A program made the translations under genes and the position numbers. A stretch of 64,000 nucleotides of DNA from Ahaetulla prasina (taxonomy: Eukaryota; Chordata; Lepidosauria; Squamata; Colubridae): positions 303,462,016-303,526,015 of the forward strand of contig NC_080539.1 in assembly GCF_028640845.1 (NCBI RefSeq), in the 5' to 3' direction. Positions 22,389 through 35,200 of this stretch are shown one piece after another; the first letter of the stretch is position 1, and each line of letters opens with the position of its first letter. The notes under the pieces were generated by a model. It worked only from the letters and a program-made list of their open reading frames with translations. It made no database searches and had not been told where the DNA came from.

Positions 22389-25300
22389 AATTACCTTTGT
22401 TATTATTACCATTGTATTTGTTAAAGGCTGCTATCCAAGGCTGTTGCCAAGTGTGAATTTTCTGTATTAATATTCTCTTAGTTCATGCAAAGGTTCATGA
22501 TAACAAAGTGCAAATGTACAAAAACCCTGCAGCTCCAAGCATAACAGACCAGTATTTTTGTGGTAAATACGCTGTTTGCAAAAATGTACTTACCAATTTA
22601 GCAGTTCTATGAATTCTAGTGACACTACTTTAAGGGGGCATTTTACCTGTGCTTCTGAAAGACTTATTTATGCTACCCAGTATCTGGGTAAGTTATTTGT
22701 GTTAGCATAACATCCAAGGCCACAAAGGTAAGCCCTGGAATTGCATTAAACAGTCTGACTGAAAAAAATAAAAGGGAATAAAACTCCCTCAGTAAAGGAT
22801 TATTTAGTGTAGGGGAATATGGGAATAAAATTGTGGAACTGGAGTTGCTTAAATACTGTTGGCACATATGTACAACATATAAGAATTGCTTATAAGAGTG
22901 TTGCTCGGGAATACAGTTGTTTTGGCCTAAATATGCTATGCATTTTCCAGTAGCATTATGAGGAGCTTGGGCAGAAATTCTTATTTTGCCAAGTGTTCAT
23001 AAAAGGGATCATAAGCTCCCTCCATGTTGATGACATTATAAAATACATGCTAATTGCCAAGCACCCAAATTGGGATAACACAACCATGGGAATGCTGAGA
23101 TTAAAAAAAATAAATATGAAGTATGAAATAAAGAATATAAAATACATCTCACTTGGCGGGATCTCTTTTGTTATTTCTATGATAGTTTTGGCATTCCATT
23201 TTATTTGAACTTTCCTGTAGATAAAATATTTAGACTTATCTTGTGTCCCTCTATGGGCTTAAATTGTTTGGAGAAAAACATGAGAGAAAGGCACAGCAGA
23301 AAATACTTTCTTTTTTTTTTTTTAAATATAGTTTAGAGTTTTAACTTTTTGCCTCTTTTAGTGAAAGAGTCCTTCCCCCGTACGTCACCAGTCCACTTCT
23401 CTGCTCAGAACTCCGATGAGTCTCGGGCCCTTGGCTGAGGTTCCCTGAAATTTTCACATAAATGTTTGAAATTTGCCCTCTTAGAAGGATTGTTGGCTTC
23501 CAAAATTCTGAAAGATAATTATATTATCTTCCTGGAAGAAAGGGACAGATACACATATGGTGAGCTCTTCAGCCCAATGCTTGCTGGGCTTTGAGGAAAA
23601 AAAACACCCCAGCAGCTCCAGAGATGTGTGTCAAAAATGGCAGGATGGCATACAAAAAAATTAAAACAAAAACAAAAAAACCAATTTCACCTAACCACTC
23701 TGTCCATAGAGTTGATTTATAATAGCATAGAAGGTAACTGCTACTGAACTCAGTAAAGATGCACTGTTAGCACTAGTTTTCAGCAGACATTATTAAACGT
23801 GTACTTGCAATCGCAAATATTTTAAAAGCTCAGCAGATGCCAAGATCATATGCAGACCTGTATGCTGACATGCCCACAAAAATGCAAACAACATTTTTAC
23901 ATCTCGCCTATTTTTCATCACAGAATATAACAATGAGGCTCCTATATAATCTCCCATCCAAAACGGAAAGCGGTGGTATCATCTGCCCTCAAACCAGTTC
24001 CCAAAATAGTTCAATGGAATGAAGTGGGAGAGTTGTTTAAGTTTCCATGTAAAGCAGCCTAGCAAAGATCAATTTATATTTAGCAGCTTAAAGTGCAGTG
24101 CTAGTAATTTCTTTAGACAAACAGGGTTTGTCAGATGTACCTTCTATAGAAAAACAGGCCTCATCTGCTGATTGACTTAAATTCCATGAAAGCATCCAGA
24201 AGCTGAGCATATTTCTGCATGTGGAAGAAGCTAGTTATTTCTTCTCTCTACTTGGGATTTGGTTGCTGTGAATGGAACCCAGAAGCTGTGTTACTAGGCA
24301 GAAAAATCTTGCCCTGGGAAGATCCACATACATACTACAGTCTTATAAAGCTTTAAATGAAGGTGAACGTGGAAGAGTGAACTTACCATATGGAGTGAGC
24401 AAGGCATTTTTATCTCTCTTGGAATCCAGAGCTTTGGAGCTACCTGAGAAGGAGGAGGAGGATTAAAACAGCCCCACCCTTTCCTTAATTGGGGACCTTA
24501 TATTAAAAAATAGAACTGAAAGCAAGTGTGTGTGTGAATGTGTGTGTGTGTGAGAGAGAGACACGATTGCCAGTAGTGGGTTTATAACCTTAGATATGGA
24601 TTTTTCAATCCCTGTTTGGGTTTTAGGTTTTTTATTTTAAAATTTAATGAAATTTAAGTTTTATGTTATCTTTTATTTTATTTAATATTTTATGTATATC
24701 TTTATGTTATATTGTTATGTATTGATTGGCACAGCTGCAGACTACAAACAAATTCAGTATGTGTACGATACACATACAATACTAAATTTGTTTTGTAGTC
24801 CAGAGTGCAGAAATTTAGTTGGAAGGTCAGTATTATAGTGGCTACCTTATTGACTGACACATCTTCCTTCTCCTGAATGTCACTTGCACTTGACTCCCAC
24901 TGTTTGAGACCCGATTGGCTGGCAGAAGCACCTTCATTCCTCTAAAACGAGGGATACCAACATGCAGCCCAGGCAGTTCTGTGAGATTTGTTTTTGAGGT
25001 TCCCCCCCCCATTATTATTTTTAATAACTCAAGGTGGCAACCACATCTAATACATTTTCTTCATGTATGACCACTGAGAGGCAGAACTGAAAAACAGGGA
25101 GAGAAAAACAGCTTGACTCCCAAACCAAGCAAGTTTATAAACAAAGCTCATTGCATGCAGCATCCCAGCTCTGCAAACCAGCTCCAGGAATAGAGGGCTG
25201 GATGTTGGTGGAGCTTGGGGGAGGGGGGAGAAGATGGCAGAAAAAGTCCATTCATAAGTCTATAAAGGAGTGAAAAAAAAATAGGACTTCATGTTCAAAC

Positions 25301-25667
25301 GGACCGAGATTGGATACAAGAGTTGTAGAATCTGAGGAATAAGTGAAGATTTAGGAAACCAAGACTTAAAAATAGTTAGATTAAAAAAAACCCACAAGAC
25401 TATACACATAAGTATAAAAACATATAAATAGAACATAGATAGAAATTTAAGAAATATTGGTGAGTTTATAGTAATAGGAAAATAATAGAATAAGATAGGA
25501 ATCTAATATTGTGCAATAAAAGTTTTGTATGGGGAAAAACAAATGCAGTTTTCATATTTGTGTTCTGTACCATATTGAGAAAAAGCCTAACAGTGAACAA
25601 TGAAGAAGTAGCTAGCCTTTATTCCTATTTCTCAAAATAAAATCATACAACACATAATATTTCAAAC

Positions 25668-25804
25668 CAGTGGTGGGATTCAAATAATTTAACAACCCGT
25701 TCTCTGACCTAATGATTTTTTCCAACAATCAGTTCACCAAACTGCTCAGAAAGATAACAAATGGTTCTCCCGAAGTGGTGCAAACTGGCTGAATCCCACC
25801 ACTG
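25668..25804. repeat. hAT MITE, family B, exact 8-bp target duplication (unit 1)
   Basis: The ends CAGTGGTGGGATTC and GAATCCCACCACTG are flanked on both sides by TTTCAAAC. The second unit holds the same element at 27448-27584. Confidence 0.9.
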
Positions 25805-25933
25805 TTTCAAACTATATTTTATCATGCAGAATATATTTAGCAATAATGTTACACCACTTTTACATGATTCTAATAGCTATATCTTTGCTATGTAGGACAC
25901 ACCACCATACAATAGAAGAATACACACACACAT

Positions 25934-26282
25934 CAGAGGTGGGTTTCAGCAGGTTCTGACCAGTTCTGGAGAACTGGTAGCAGAAATTTTGAATAGTTCG
26001 GAGAACCAGTAGTAAAAATTCTGACTGGCCCCATCCCCATCTATTCTCTGCCTCCCAGGTCCAGCTGATTGGGAGGGAATGGAGATTTTGCAGTAACCTT
26101 CCCCTGGATTGGGGAGGGAATGGAGATTTTACAGTGTCTTTCCCCTGGAGTGGGGTGGGAATGGAGATTTTACAGTATCCTTCCCTTGCCACACCCTCCA
26201 AGCCACGCCCACCAAGCCATGTCACGCCCACTAAATCACACCCACAGAACCGGTAGTAAAAAAAAAATGGAACCCACCACTG
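25934..26282. repeat. hAT MITE, family B (349 bp), duplicated with its host unit
   Basis: The ends are CAGAGGTGGGTTTC and GGAACCCACCACTG, with flanks ACACACAT and ACACACAC. The copy in unit 2 spans about 27716-28064. Confidence 0.85.
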
Positions 26283-28984
26283 ACACACACGTTCATTGTA
26301 TGGTGTAACTATGTATGTGCGTGTGTGTGTGTACTTTTTTCTTAGGTAAGTTCTTCCTCAATAAGCAGGTATGTTCTGAAAGAAGATGCATTTGTTGTGA
26401 AAACATAAGACTGAATGTTTTGGACCTTTCTAAAATATGGCCCTTTTAACACTGAAATGGCAATTATGCTTCTCTGCTCTGCAAACAGAAAAAGTTACTT
26501 TTGGTAATTTTTTTCCATATGAAATATTAATTGTTCAGCAAAATAAAGCCTGAATTGATTTCCTTATTGTGATACTGTTTTGCCATTCTCTTTCAGTTTA
26601 TCATATCATTGATCTGATTTCTTTTTGTACATAATGGGAGGATGATTCTTACAATTTTTATGAGGATTCTATAGTACAACACATCTGAAGCCACAGCTAA
26701 AAGAAGGCTAGAGTTCATTAATTCAAGATGTCTTTACTCTATATAAAAATGCATTTATGCTTTATGAAGCAGAATCTCTCTGTGGCAGATGTATACCTTT
26801 TATAACTATTCTCATTCCCATTTCTTCTTTCTAAAAATTTCTTGGCAGAATTAATGTGTCAAATTGCCAAACAGAATCCATCAAGAAACAGAGCAGTGCA
26901 CCAATTAAAACATAAGCGGATAATTTACTGCAAAAGTGTTATAAAAGCAAGAGAACCATTGCATGGATATACAAAAAATATAAACATTTAATACAGAACT
27001 GCAAAATCCCGGAAAAGACCAATTTTCCCAAGAAACAGTTTGTGCAAATAATATCAAAAAGTTTTCATCCATGAAGAACATTTTGAATGTGAATCAATTA
27101 AATTATACAAACAGTAGTTAGTGGGTCACATTTGAGGTTTGGTCTACTTCAAAAAAATCCATTAAAAAAAACCCACAAGACTATACACATAAGTATAAAA
27201 CATATAAATAGAACATAGATAGAAATTTAAGAAATATTGGTGAGTTTATAGTAATAGGAAAATAATAGAATAAGATAGGAATCTAATATTGTGCAATAAA
27301 AGTTTTGTATGGGGAAAAACAAATGCAGTTTTCATATTTGTGTTCTGTACCATATTGAGAAAAAGCCTAACAGTGAACAATGAAGAAGTAGCTAGCCTTT
27401 ATTCCTATTTCTCAAAATAAAATCATACAACACATAATATTTCAAACCAGTGGTGGGATTCAAATAATTTAACAACCGGTTCTCTGACCTAATGATTTTT
27501 TCCAACAATCAGTTCACCAAACTGCTCAGAAAGATAACAAATGGTTCTCCCGAAGTGGTGCAAACTGGCTGAATCCCACCACTGTTTCAAACTATATTTT
27601 ATCATGCAGAATATATTTAGCAATAATGTTACACCACTTTTACATGATTCTAATAGCTATATCTTTGCTATGTAGGACACACCACCATACAATAGAAGAA
27701 AATACACACACACATCAGAGGTGGGTTTCAGCAGGTTCTGACCAGTTCTGGAGAACTGGTAGCAGAAATTTTGAATAGTTCGGAGAACCAGTAGTAAAAA
27801 TTCTGACTGGCCCCATCCCCATCTATTCTCTGCCTCCCAGGTCCCAGCTGATTGGGAGGGAATGGAGATTTTGCAGTAACCTTCCCCTGGATTGGGGAGG
27901 GAATGGAGATTTTACAGTGTCTTTCCCCTGGAGTGGGGTGGGAATGGAGATTTTACAGTATCCTTCCCTTGCCACACCCTCCAAGCCACGCCCACCAAGC
28001 CATGTCACGCCCACTAAATCACACCCACAGAACCGGTAGTAAAAAAAAAATGGAACCCACCACTGACACACACGTTCATTGTATGGTGTAAGTATGTATG
28101 TGCGTGTGTGTGTGTACTTTTTTCTTAGGTAAGTTCTTCCTCAATAAGCAGGTATGTTCTGAAAGAAGATGCATTTGTTGTGAAAACATAAGACTGAATG
28201 TTTTGGACCTTTCTAAAATATGGCCCTTTTAACACTGAAATGGCAATTATGCTTCTCTGCTCTGCAAACAGAAAAAGTTACTTTTGGTAATTTTTTTCCA
28301 TATGAAATATTAATTGTTCAGCAAAATAAAGCCTGAATTGATTTCCTTATTGTGATACTGTTTTGCCATTCTCTTTCAGTTTATCATATCATTGATCTGA
28401 TTTCTTTTTGTACATAATGGGAGGATGATTCTTACAATTTTTATGGGGATTCTATAGTCCAACACATCTGAAGCCACAGCTAAAAGAAGGCTAGAGTTCA
28501 TTAATTCAAGATGTCTTTACTCTATATAAAAATGCATTTATGCTTTATGAAGCAGAATCTCTCTGTGGCAGATGTATACCTTTTATAACTATTCTCATTC
28601 CCATTTCTTCTTTCTAAAAATTTCTTGGCAGAATTAATGTGTCAAATTGCCAAACAGAATCCATCAAGAAACAGAGCAGTGCACCAATTAAAATATAAGC
28701 GGATAATTTACTGCAAAAGTGTTATAAAAGCAAGAGAACCATTGCACGGATATACAAAAAATATAAACATTTAATACAGAACTGCAAAATCCCGGAAAAG
28801 ACCAATTTTCCCAAGAAACAGTTTGTGCAAATAATATCAAAAAGTTTTCATCCATGAAGAACATTTTGAATGTGAATCAATTAAATTATACAAACAGTAG
28901 TTAGTGGGTCACATTTGAGGTTTGGTCTACTTCAAAAAAATCCATTAAAAAAAACCCATGCTAAATTGTTCAAAGTATTATTTT

Positions 28985-29119
28985 TCAGTTTTTTATCTGC
29001 ATTTCTGAATAGCAATAGCACTTAGACTTATAGCATTTCTGAATAGCAATAGCACTTATATACTGCTTCACAGTGCTTTACAGTCCTTTCTAAGCAGTTT
29101 ACAGAGTCAGCATATCTGA
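28985..29119. repeat. Repeat fragment forming the GANC 3' UTR
   Basis: The text AGCACTTATATACTGCTTCA and GTTTACAGAGTCAGCATAT is a recurrent squamate interspersed repeat. A 30-bp piece (ATTTCTGAATAGCAATAGCA) occurs twice in direct order. The repeat ends about 10 bp from the GANC stop codon. Confidence 0.6.
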
Positions 29120-29129
29120 AGCTGTGCTT

Positions 29130-29242
29130 TCATTTGATACGAAGTTCCCAGTTATTGCCAATGTTTAAGGAAAGTTTTTGAAGTGTCAGCACAGAATTTC
29201 TGCTATCATATGTGAAAGCCACTGTCTTGTCTTCTTTTCCAT
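29130..29242 (-). CDS. GANC: GANC coding exon 24 (stop)
   Basis: This 113-nt terminal coding part encodes [20 protein letters not shown] followed by [10 protein letters not shown] and TGA at 29132-29130. A high-copy repeat begins about 10 bp beyond the stop, so the 3' UTR is repeat-derived. Confidence 0.95.
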
Positions 29243-32200
29243 CTGAATTGAAATTAAAGAAATACAAATAAACATTTATTTAAAGTAAGCCATGCATATT
29301 GATGTTGTCATATATCTGCTCAAAAAAACAAAGTTGTAATCAAGTTTTCTGTTCTGAAGCAAATGCTTCTAGAGTGAGCACTTGTTAGGACTATCTTCTG
29401 TTCTCCACTTTAGGAGAATGTTCTTGTGGTCTTTTGAGATATGTTGGTGAGATATGGGCAAGTTCAGGACTTATTAATATTCAAGCATTCCTTCCAACCT
29501 GCTCTGCAAAGCAACTCAAAAATTTACATCTAGTGGATGAAGAAAAGCGGTTGAACTGCTCCAACAACAAAAGTAGCAGCACAAGCAGTACTGGCATGTC
29601 CTGTGATATTAATCTGTCATTGCTGCTATATAAACTGCATTAGCTCCAGTTTACTTTTGGAAGCAATTCAAGATGTTGGTTATTACATATCAATTAAATG
29701 TTGTCCTCTTCTCTTTAGGAAACAACTTATGAATGGAACTTATTAAAGAAGAATTTTGTTATAGAAATTGCAGGAGTTCCATTTAATTCAGGAATTGTCA
29801 TCTAGTGAGACCTAGGAAATAGCTACCTTCCAGAATATCGAACCACACAAGATTTAGTTGGCCTCAACTCTGCTCACCTTTAGAAAGCCTTGAAGCTTTC
29901 AGTGCAGCCTACAGTGCACTGTAATACAGCATCAGTGAGCCTACAGTGTTGATGAATTGTGTCTTTGGCAACCACTCTGTATTTTAAGTGATTGTGATAT
30001 TTAGTTTTGTATTGTTTCTGCATTATATTTTTTAAAATCTTTGTCAGCCACTCAGAGTCATTTTTAAGAGCAGGGTGACCATATAAAACAATTAAAATAA
30101 ATAGATACAGTTTCTTCCAATGAGAGAAATGCAATGCTTCAAATACCCTAGAGCCATGATGGCAAACCTATGGCACGCATGCCACCATATTAGTGGGCAT
30201 GCGAGCTCAGCTCCTGATTTTCATGCCTTCTGGGCCCACTAGAAGTAGGGAAACAGGCTGTTTCCTGCCTCTGGAGGGCCTGGGGGTGGTAACGAAGGCC
30301 CGTTTTTCTCTGTCACCTGGCTCCAGAGCCTCTCTATGAGTCTGGGGAGGCTCTCTGGAGGCCAGAAACTGTCAGTTTCCCAACTTCCAGTTGGACAGGA
30401 AGTGACTTTTTTGCTGTCCCCAGCCTCCAGAATCTCTCTAGGAGTCTCTGGAGGCTGGGACAGGAAAAAAGTCACTTTCTGTCCTACCGGAAGTTGGCAA
30501 ACGGGCAGTTTCTGGCCTCCGGAGGGCCTCAGGGTGTATGTGTGTAAGGCTGTTTTCGCCATCCCTAGACTCATAGAGAGGCTCTGGAGCCAGGTGAGAG
30601 AGAAAAACAGGCCTACTGGGCATCACATGCCAGGACTGGGGGGGACTGGGGGGGGCGCACACACATGCATGGGGGCAAGGTGCATAGAATTATAGGTGTG
30701 GGCACACGCACGTGCGACCACTCCCCCACCCCCCAGCACGCGATGGCAAAAAGGTTAGCCATCACTGTCCTAGAGAGTCTAGAGTAGAAACAAAAAATAA
30801 GCTGGAAATTGGATTATTTCCATCTCTTACCAAACATGGTTGTTGTCACAACAGAGGGCTCCTTTTTTATTCCCAAAATCAGTATCTGTTGAACTATACA
30901 TTTTGTCTGGAATATCCCTTCTTTACTAGCACATCTGAGAAAACAAAGACAGTGCTTTAATTATTAAAATGTCAACGTCTTTTGGCAATGTTCCATAGGG
31001 AATATAGTACCTTCCGTTCTAAATGGTGGCAGGCAAAAATTGAGAACGTTTGTTAACTTGTCAAACTTTTGTAGACTTGGTGCTGCTTTGGAGCTGCCAA
31101 GAGAATCTCCAACATAGTGTACATACCCAAATTTTATATGCTTTGGAGGGAGAAGAAATAGGTATAAGTACATCGCTGAAAGAGAACCTGGCTGGAAGAC
31201 AAGATGAAGGGGATTTTATGGTTCTTCAACAGACTGGATTCATACACCATAGTTGGAATAGTTTGTATGATTTTCAGTGAGTGTGAGGAGAATACCAGCC
31301 AATTAAAGGTAGTCCTCCACTTACAACGGTTCATTGAGTGACCAAAGTTACAAAGGCACTGAAAAAAGTGACTTATGACCATTTTTCACACTTACAACTA
31401 TTGCAGCATCCCCATAGTCACATGATAAAAATTCAGATGTTTAGCAACTGACTCATATTAATGACAACTGCACTGTCCCAGGAATCATGTGATCACGGTT
31501 TGCGACCTTCTGACTAGCAAAGTCAATGGGGAAGCCAAATTCCCTTAACAACCGTGTTACTAACTTAAGAACAGCAATGATTCACTTAACAACGGTGGCA
31601 AGAAAGGTCATAAAATGGGGCAAAATTCACTTAACAAATGTTACACTTAGCAACAGAAATTTCGGGCTGAATTGTGGTTGCACATCGAGGACTACCTCTA
31701 TAACATAGAAAACCAAGCATAGTAAAACAAACAATGATTCAAAATAGGTGAAAGAAAGTAATCCTAACAATTCATTTTTAGGAGAAGGAACTGAAAGTTG
31801 CAGTTTGGTGGCCTTTATAAGCTAAAGCATGAAACTGATGAGCAATGCAAATGTAAGAGCCTATGATGATCAATACTTTCTGATTCTTCCTTACATATTA
31901 TAGAATATACTTCACCTGGAGGAGAGGATATTCTCATGGAAGCTGAACTTTCTGAGCAGGAACTGTTTCTCATGGAGATAATGAAATGAGTGGCCATCAT
32001 CCAGGTATAGTTTACCTGTTGCACATCCCTATATATCAGGCAAAACACAGAACTATTTTATAATCAAATTCACCATCATTTGTTGTACCTTGTTGTACCT
32101 TGATGAACGTATCTTTTCTTTTATGTACACTGAGAGCATATGCACCAAGACAAATTCCTTGTGTGTCCAATCACACTTGGCCAATAAAATTCTATTCTAT

Positions 32201-35200
32201 TCTATTCTATTTAGTTATTTTGCCCAGTTGCACATCTGGGCAAGACATGCCAGCAAGCATGCAGGTGCACACAAACACATACACAGATAGACACTTTATT
32301 GGGAAAATTTATGATCCCCCCCCCAGCAAAATCCACTTTGATTTACTTTCCTGTAGTCTTAGTTACTGATAATTAAAGAAATGAAAACAAAAATCATATT
32401 GGCATTAAAATGGAGAATGAGAGATCAGTACTGAAAAAATGATACTTATTCATTTTAAATAACTTTATATACATTTACAATTAACTATAAATAATAGTGC
32501 ATACAAAAATAGTTTCATAGGACCTTATAATCTAGGGCAGCACGCAGTTCATATGGAACATCTACCATCCATTCTGTGGATTTTCCTACAGAAATCTTTA
32601 GAGGTATAATAGTCCCACCACGTTGAAATACAGGAATCTGCAAAAAGAAAATAAATAATGGCTGGATTCACACATTACACTAAAATGTAATTCATAAATC
32701 AAATCACAATGTCTCTGTCACGTTCCTATCATTAACTATCATTAAGTATTGTACCTTAGAATTCTTGATGAACGTATCTTTTATGTACACTGAGAGCATA
32801 TGCACTAAGACAAATTCCTTGTGTGCCCAATCACACTTGGTCAATAGAAAATTCTATTCTATTCTATTCTATTCTATTCTATTCTATTCTATTCTATTCT
32901 ATTCTATTCTATTCTATTCTATTCTATTCTATTCTATTCCAAGTTCATAAAATATACAAATATATACTGTATATATATATACAAATATACAAAGCCAAAG
33001 CCATACAAACTGTGGCTTAAAATATTGTATGAACCCAGCCAGTAAATAAGTACAATAAAATACTTTTTGGACAAAGGAAGTAAACAATGAAATACTTTTT
33101 TGTAGTTAGCTCCTGCTTAGCATATGCTATTTGATTCAGAACATTGGTAGTTAACACGTTTTAGATTTAAATCTTTATAAATTCTACCTTTAAATAAACA
33201 GCATTCACTAAACTAGAATTATTCCATTCTCTTTACAGACATCCAGTTTTAATTAAATTAAAGTGAAGATAAAGCTTTAAAAAAATTCTTAAAACAAGCA
33301 TATACATTGTTCAATGTTACTGGGATCTTCAATATGCCATGACCTTCCAGATGTCTAAATTTTCGGAAGTCATACCAAATCTGTCAAATAATAAAAAGGA
33401 AAACAAATGAGCAGGAATTACATTTTAGATACAGAAATCCCATATGAACCCTTATAGAAAAACAAATCAATAAATAATGCATAAATCTTAAACAATTTAG
33501 AAGTAGCAAGCAACACATAAAAATAGCATTAAGTTGAGAGTAGTAAGTTTTCACTAAAACAACCAGAATCAATGAATCCACCCTTTTTTATTTTTCTCAA
33601 AAACTGATATACATTTATTCAGCTCAAAACTCCCACTCAACAATTTAACCAATTGGCCAGAAATGGGAATCCAGAAAATAAAAACACTAGTCTTCCTAAC
33701 CCTACCCTGAAGTATCAGCCACTTATCCTGATTTAGAGTTAGCTAGTACAGTAGAGGTACTTTCTGAAGTACAAAAGGGATGCTTTTTGAAGAGGAAGAG
33801 AAAATTACTGCCTTATGAATAACCTTTGCTCCTTTCTGTTAGGGAGCAGTGATGAAATCCAAATTTTTTTACTACTGATTCTGTGGCTCTGGGCGTGGCA
33901 GAGGAAGGATACTGCAAAGTCTTCATTCCCACCCCACTCCAAGGGAAGGATACTGCAAAATCCCCATTCCCACCTCACTCTGGGGCCAGGCAGAAGTAGT
34001 ATTTGCTGGTTCTCCAAACTACTCAAAATTTCCGCTACCGGTTCTCTGAACTGCTCAAAATTTCCACTATCGGTTCTCCAGAACCTGTCAGAACCTGCTG
34101 GATTTCACCCCTGGAAATGAGGCTACTAGTTTTATTGGCAAAATATGATAAAAGTAAGCTGCATAGAAAGCAGTTTTCATATTAGTATATTTTCCATCCG
34201 TTTCAAATAGAGGAGGAAAAGCATATTATTGCTGCTGTCTGGTTGAGCTCCCAGAGATTTTGGAAGTTGAAATCCAGCGATGTCTGGAGTGCAAAAAATT
34301 TCCTATCCTGAAAAGTAACCACGAAAAAGAATCTGAACTTTTATGTTGCTTTCTCTTTTAGTAAGTGAGAGGTGTTTCCTGGAATGAGCCGGTTCAAGCT
34401 CTAAAGGGCTTCAAAGAATCAAAGCCTTATGTTGAACTGGGCCCAGAAACAAAGTGGTCTTGTCAAAAGCTTTTCGAATTCAATACTGATGGTGGGTATA
34501 AGGCATTATAATGATTGCCATAGTTAATACCTTATTCGAGTATCAAGGAAAGCATTTTCTGAGGAATCACAATTCTTTATATCTCCAAGATTATTCTAGA
34601 AAAAATATAGGTCTATAAATAATTTAATTAATATGTTATCTAGAAATTTATTTTTATTTATCAAATTTATGTACCACCCATCTCATTATCTAAGTGACTT
34701 TTTTTACAGATTAGAGTCATGTAAAAATAGTTAACAAGACAGAATTAAAAACTAAACTTAAAAAAAAGCAGACGGAGTGCTCTCAAGCCACTAACCACCC
34801 CTAGGATCAGATACCATTCTTGGATACCCATGCTAGTTGGCAGAAAGATTTCTCCAGAAACGCCCTTCCAGAAGGCTAGAACAGTGGGGGCCAACCTCAC
34901 CTCTGGGGGCAAGAAGTTCCATAGGTGGGGCAATGACAGAGATGGCGCTCTTCCTAGGCCCTGTCAGTCAAAATAATTAACTGATGGGGTTCATATCATA
35001 CCCTGCCTGACCTAGAAATAGATAATATAGGATGTTACTGAAGGAACATTAGTTCATATTACTCTACTTTTCACTCTTATAATTTTAAAAATTATGACCA
35101 AGTACTGCGTAAGTTTCTTGATAGAAAAACAAAAGTTGGCATGAGGTTATAAAAATAATAGCGCAAGGTACTATTTGTACACTGATAATTTAATTATCTT

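Larger units (their letters stand above)
17997..25380. other. Intergenic region between CAPN3 and GANC (left part)
   Basis: No conserved exon is recognisable here. The stretch holds MITEs (18588, 19004, 22043), a LINE-like remnant near 19900-20640, a SINE-like repeat at 21686 and AT-rich DNA. The first part, 17997-18300, must include the CAPN3 5' UTR and promoter, but no strong core element is visible. Confidence 0.7.
25381..28944. repeat. Head-to-tail tandem duplication, two 1.78-kb units
   Basis: Unit 1 is 25381-27161 and unit 2 is 27162-28944. Both start at the run TTAAAAAAAACCCA, which recurs at 28945 after the second unit. Only about ten differences were seen by eye (for example ACAACCCG/ACAACCGG and GTGTAACT/GTGTAAGT). 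Each unit carries the same two hAT MITEs. No GANC or CAPN3 exon lies inside. Confidence 0.95.

Noticed and set aside
18000..24500. Upstream alternative CAPN3 first exon (lens Lp82 type)
   Set aside because: I could not identify a short coding exon with a fitting donor and phase. Transcript data would be required.
26069..28091. Duplicated 79-142 codon frames on both strands
   Set aside because: They lie inside hAT MITEs within the tandem duplication and have no conserved protein features.
25381..28944. Tandem duplication of GANC or CAPN3 exons
   Set aside because: No exon text was found in either unit. The GANC stop lies outside at 29130.
32823..33020. Open frame reading repeated SILFY residues
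   Set aside because: It is the translation of the (ATTCT)n microsatellite, not a gene.
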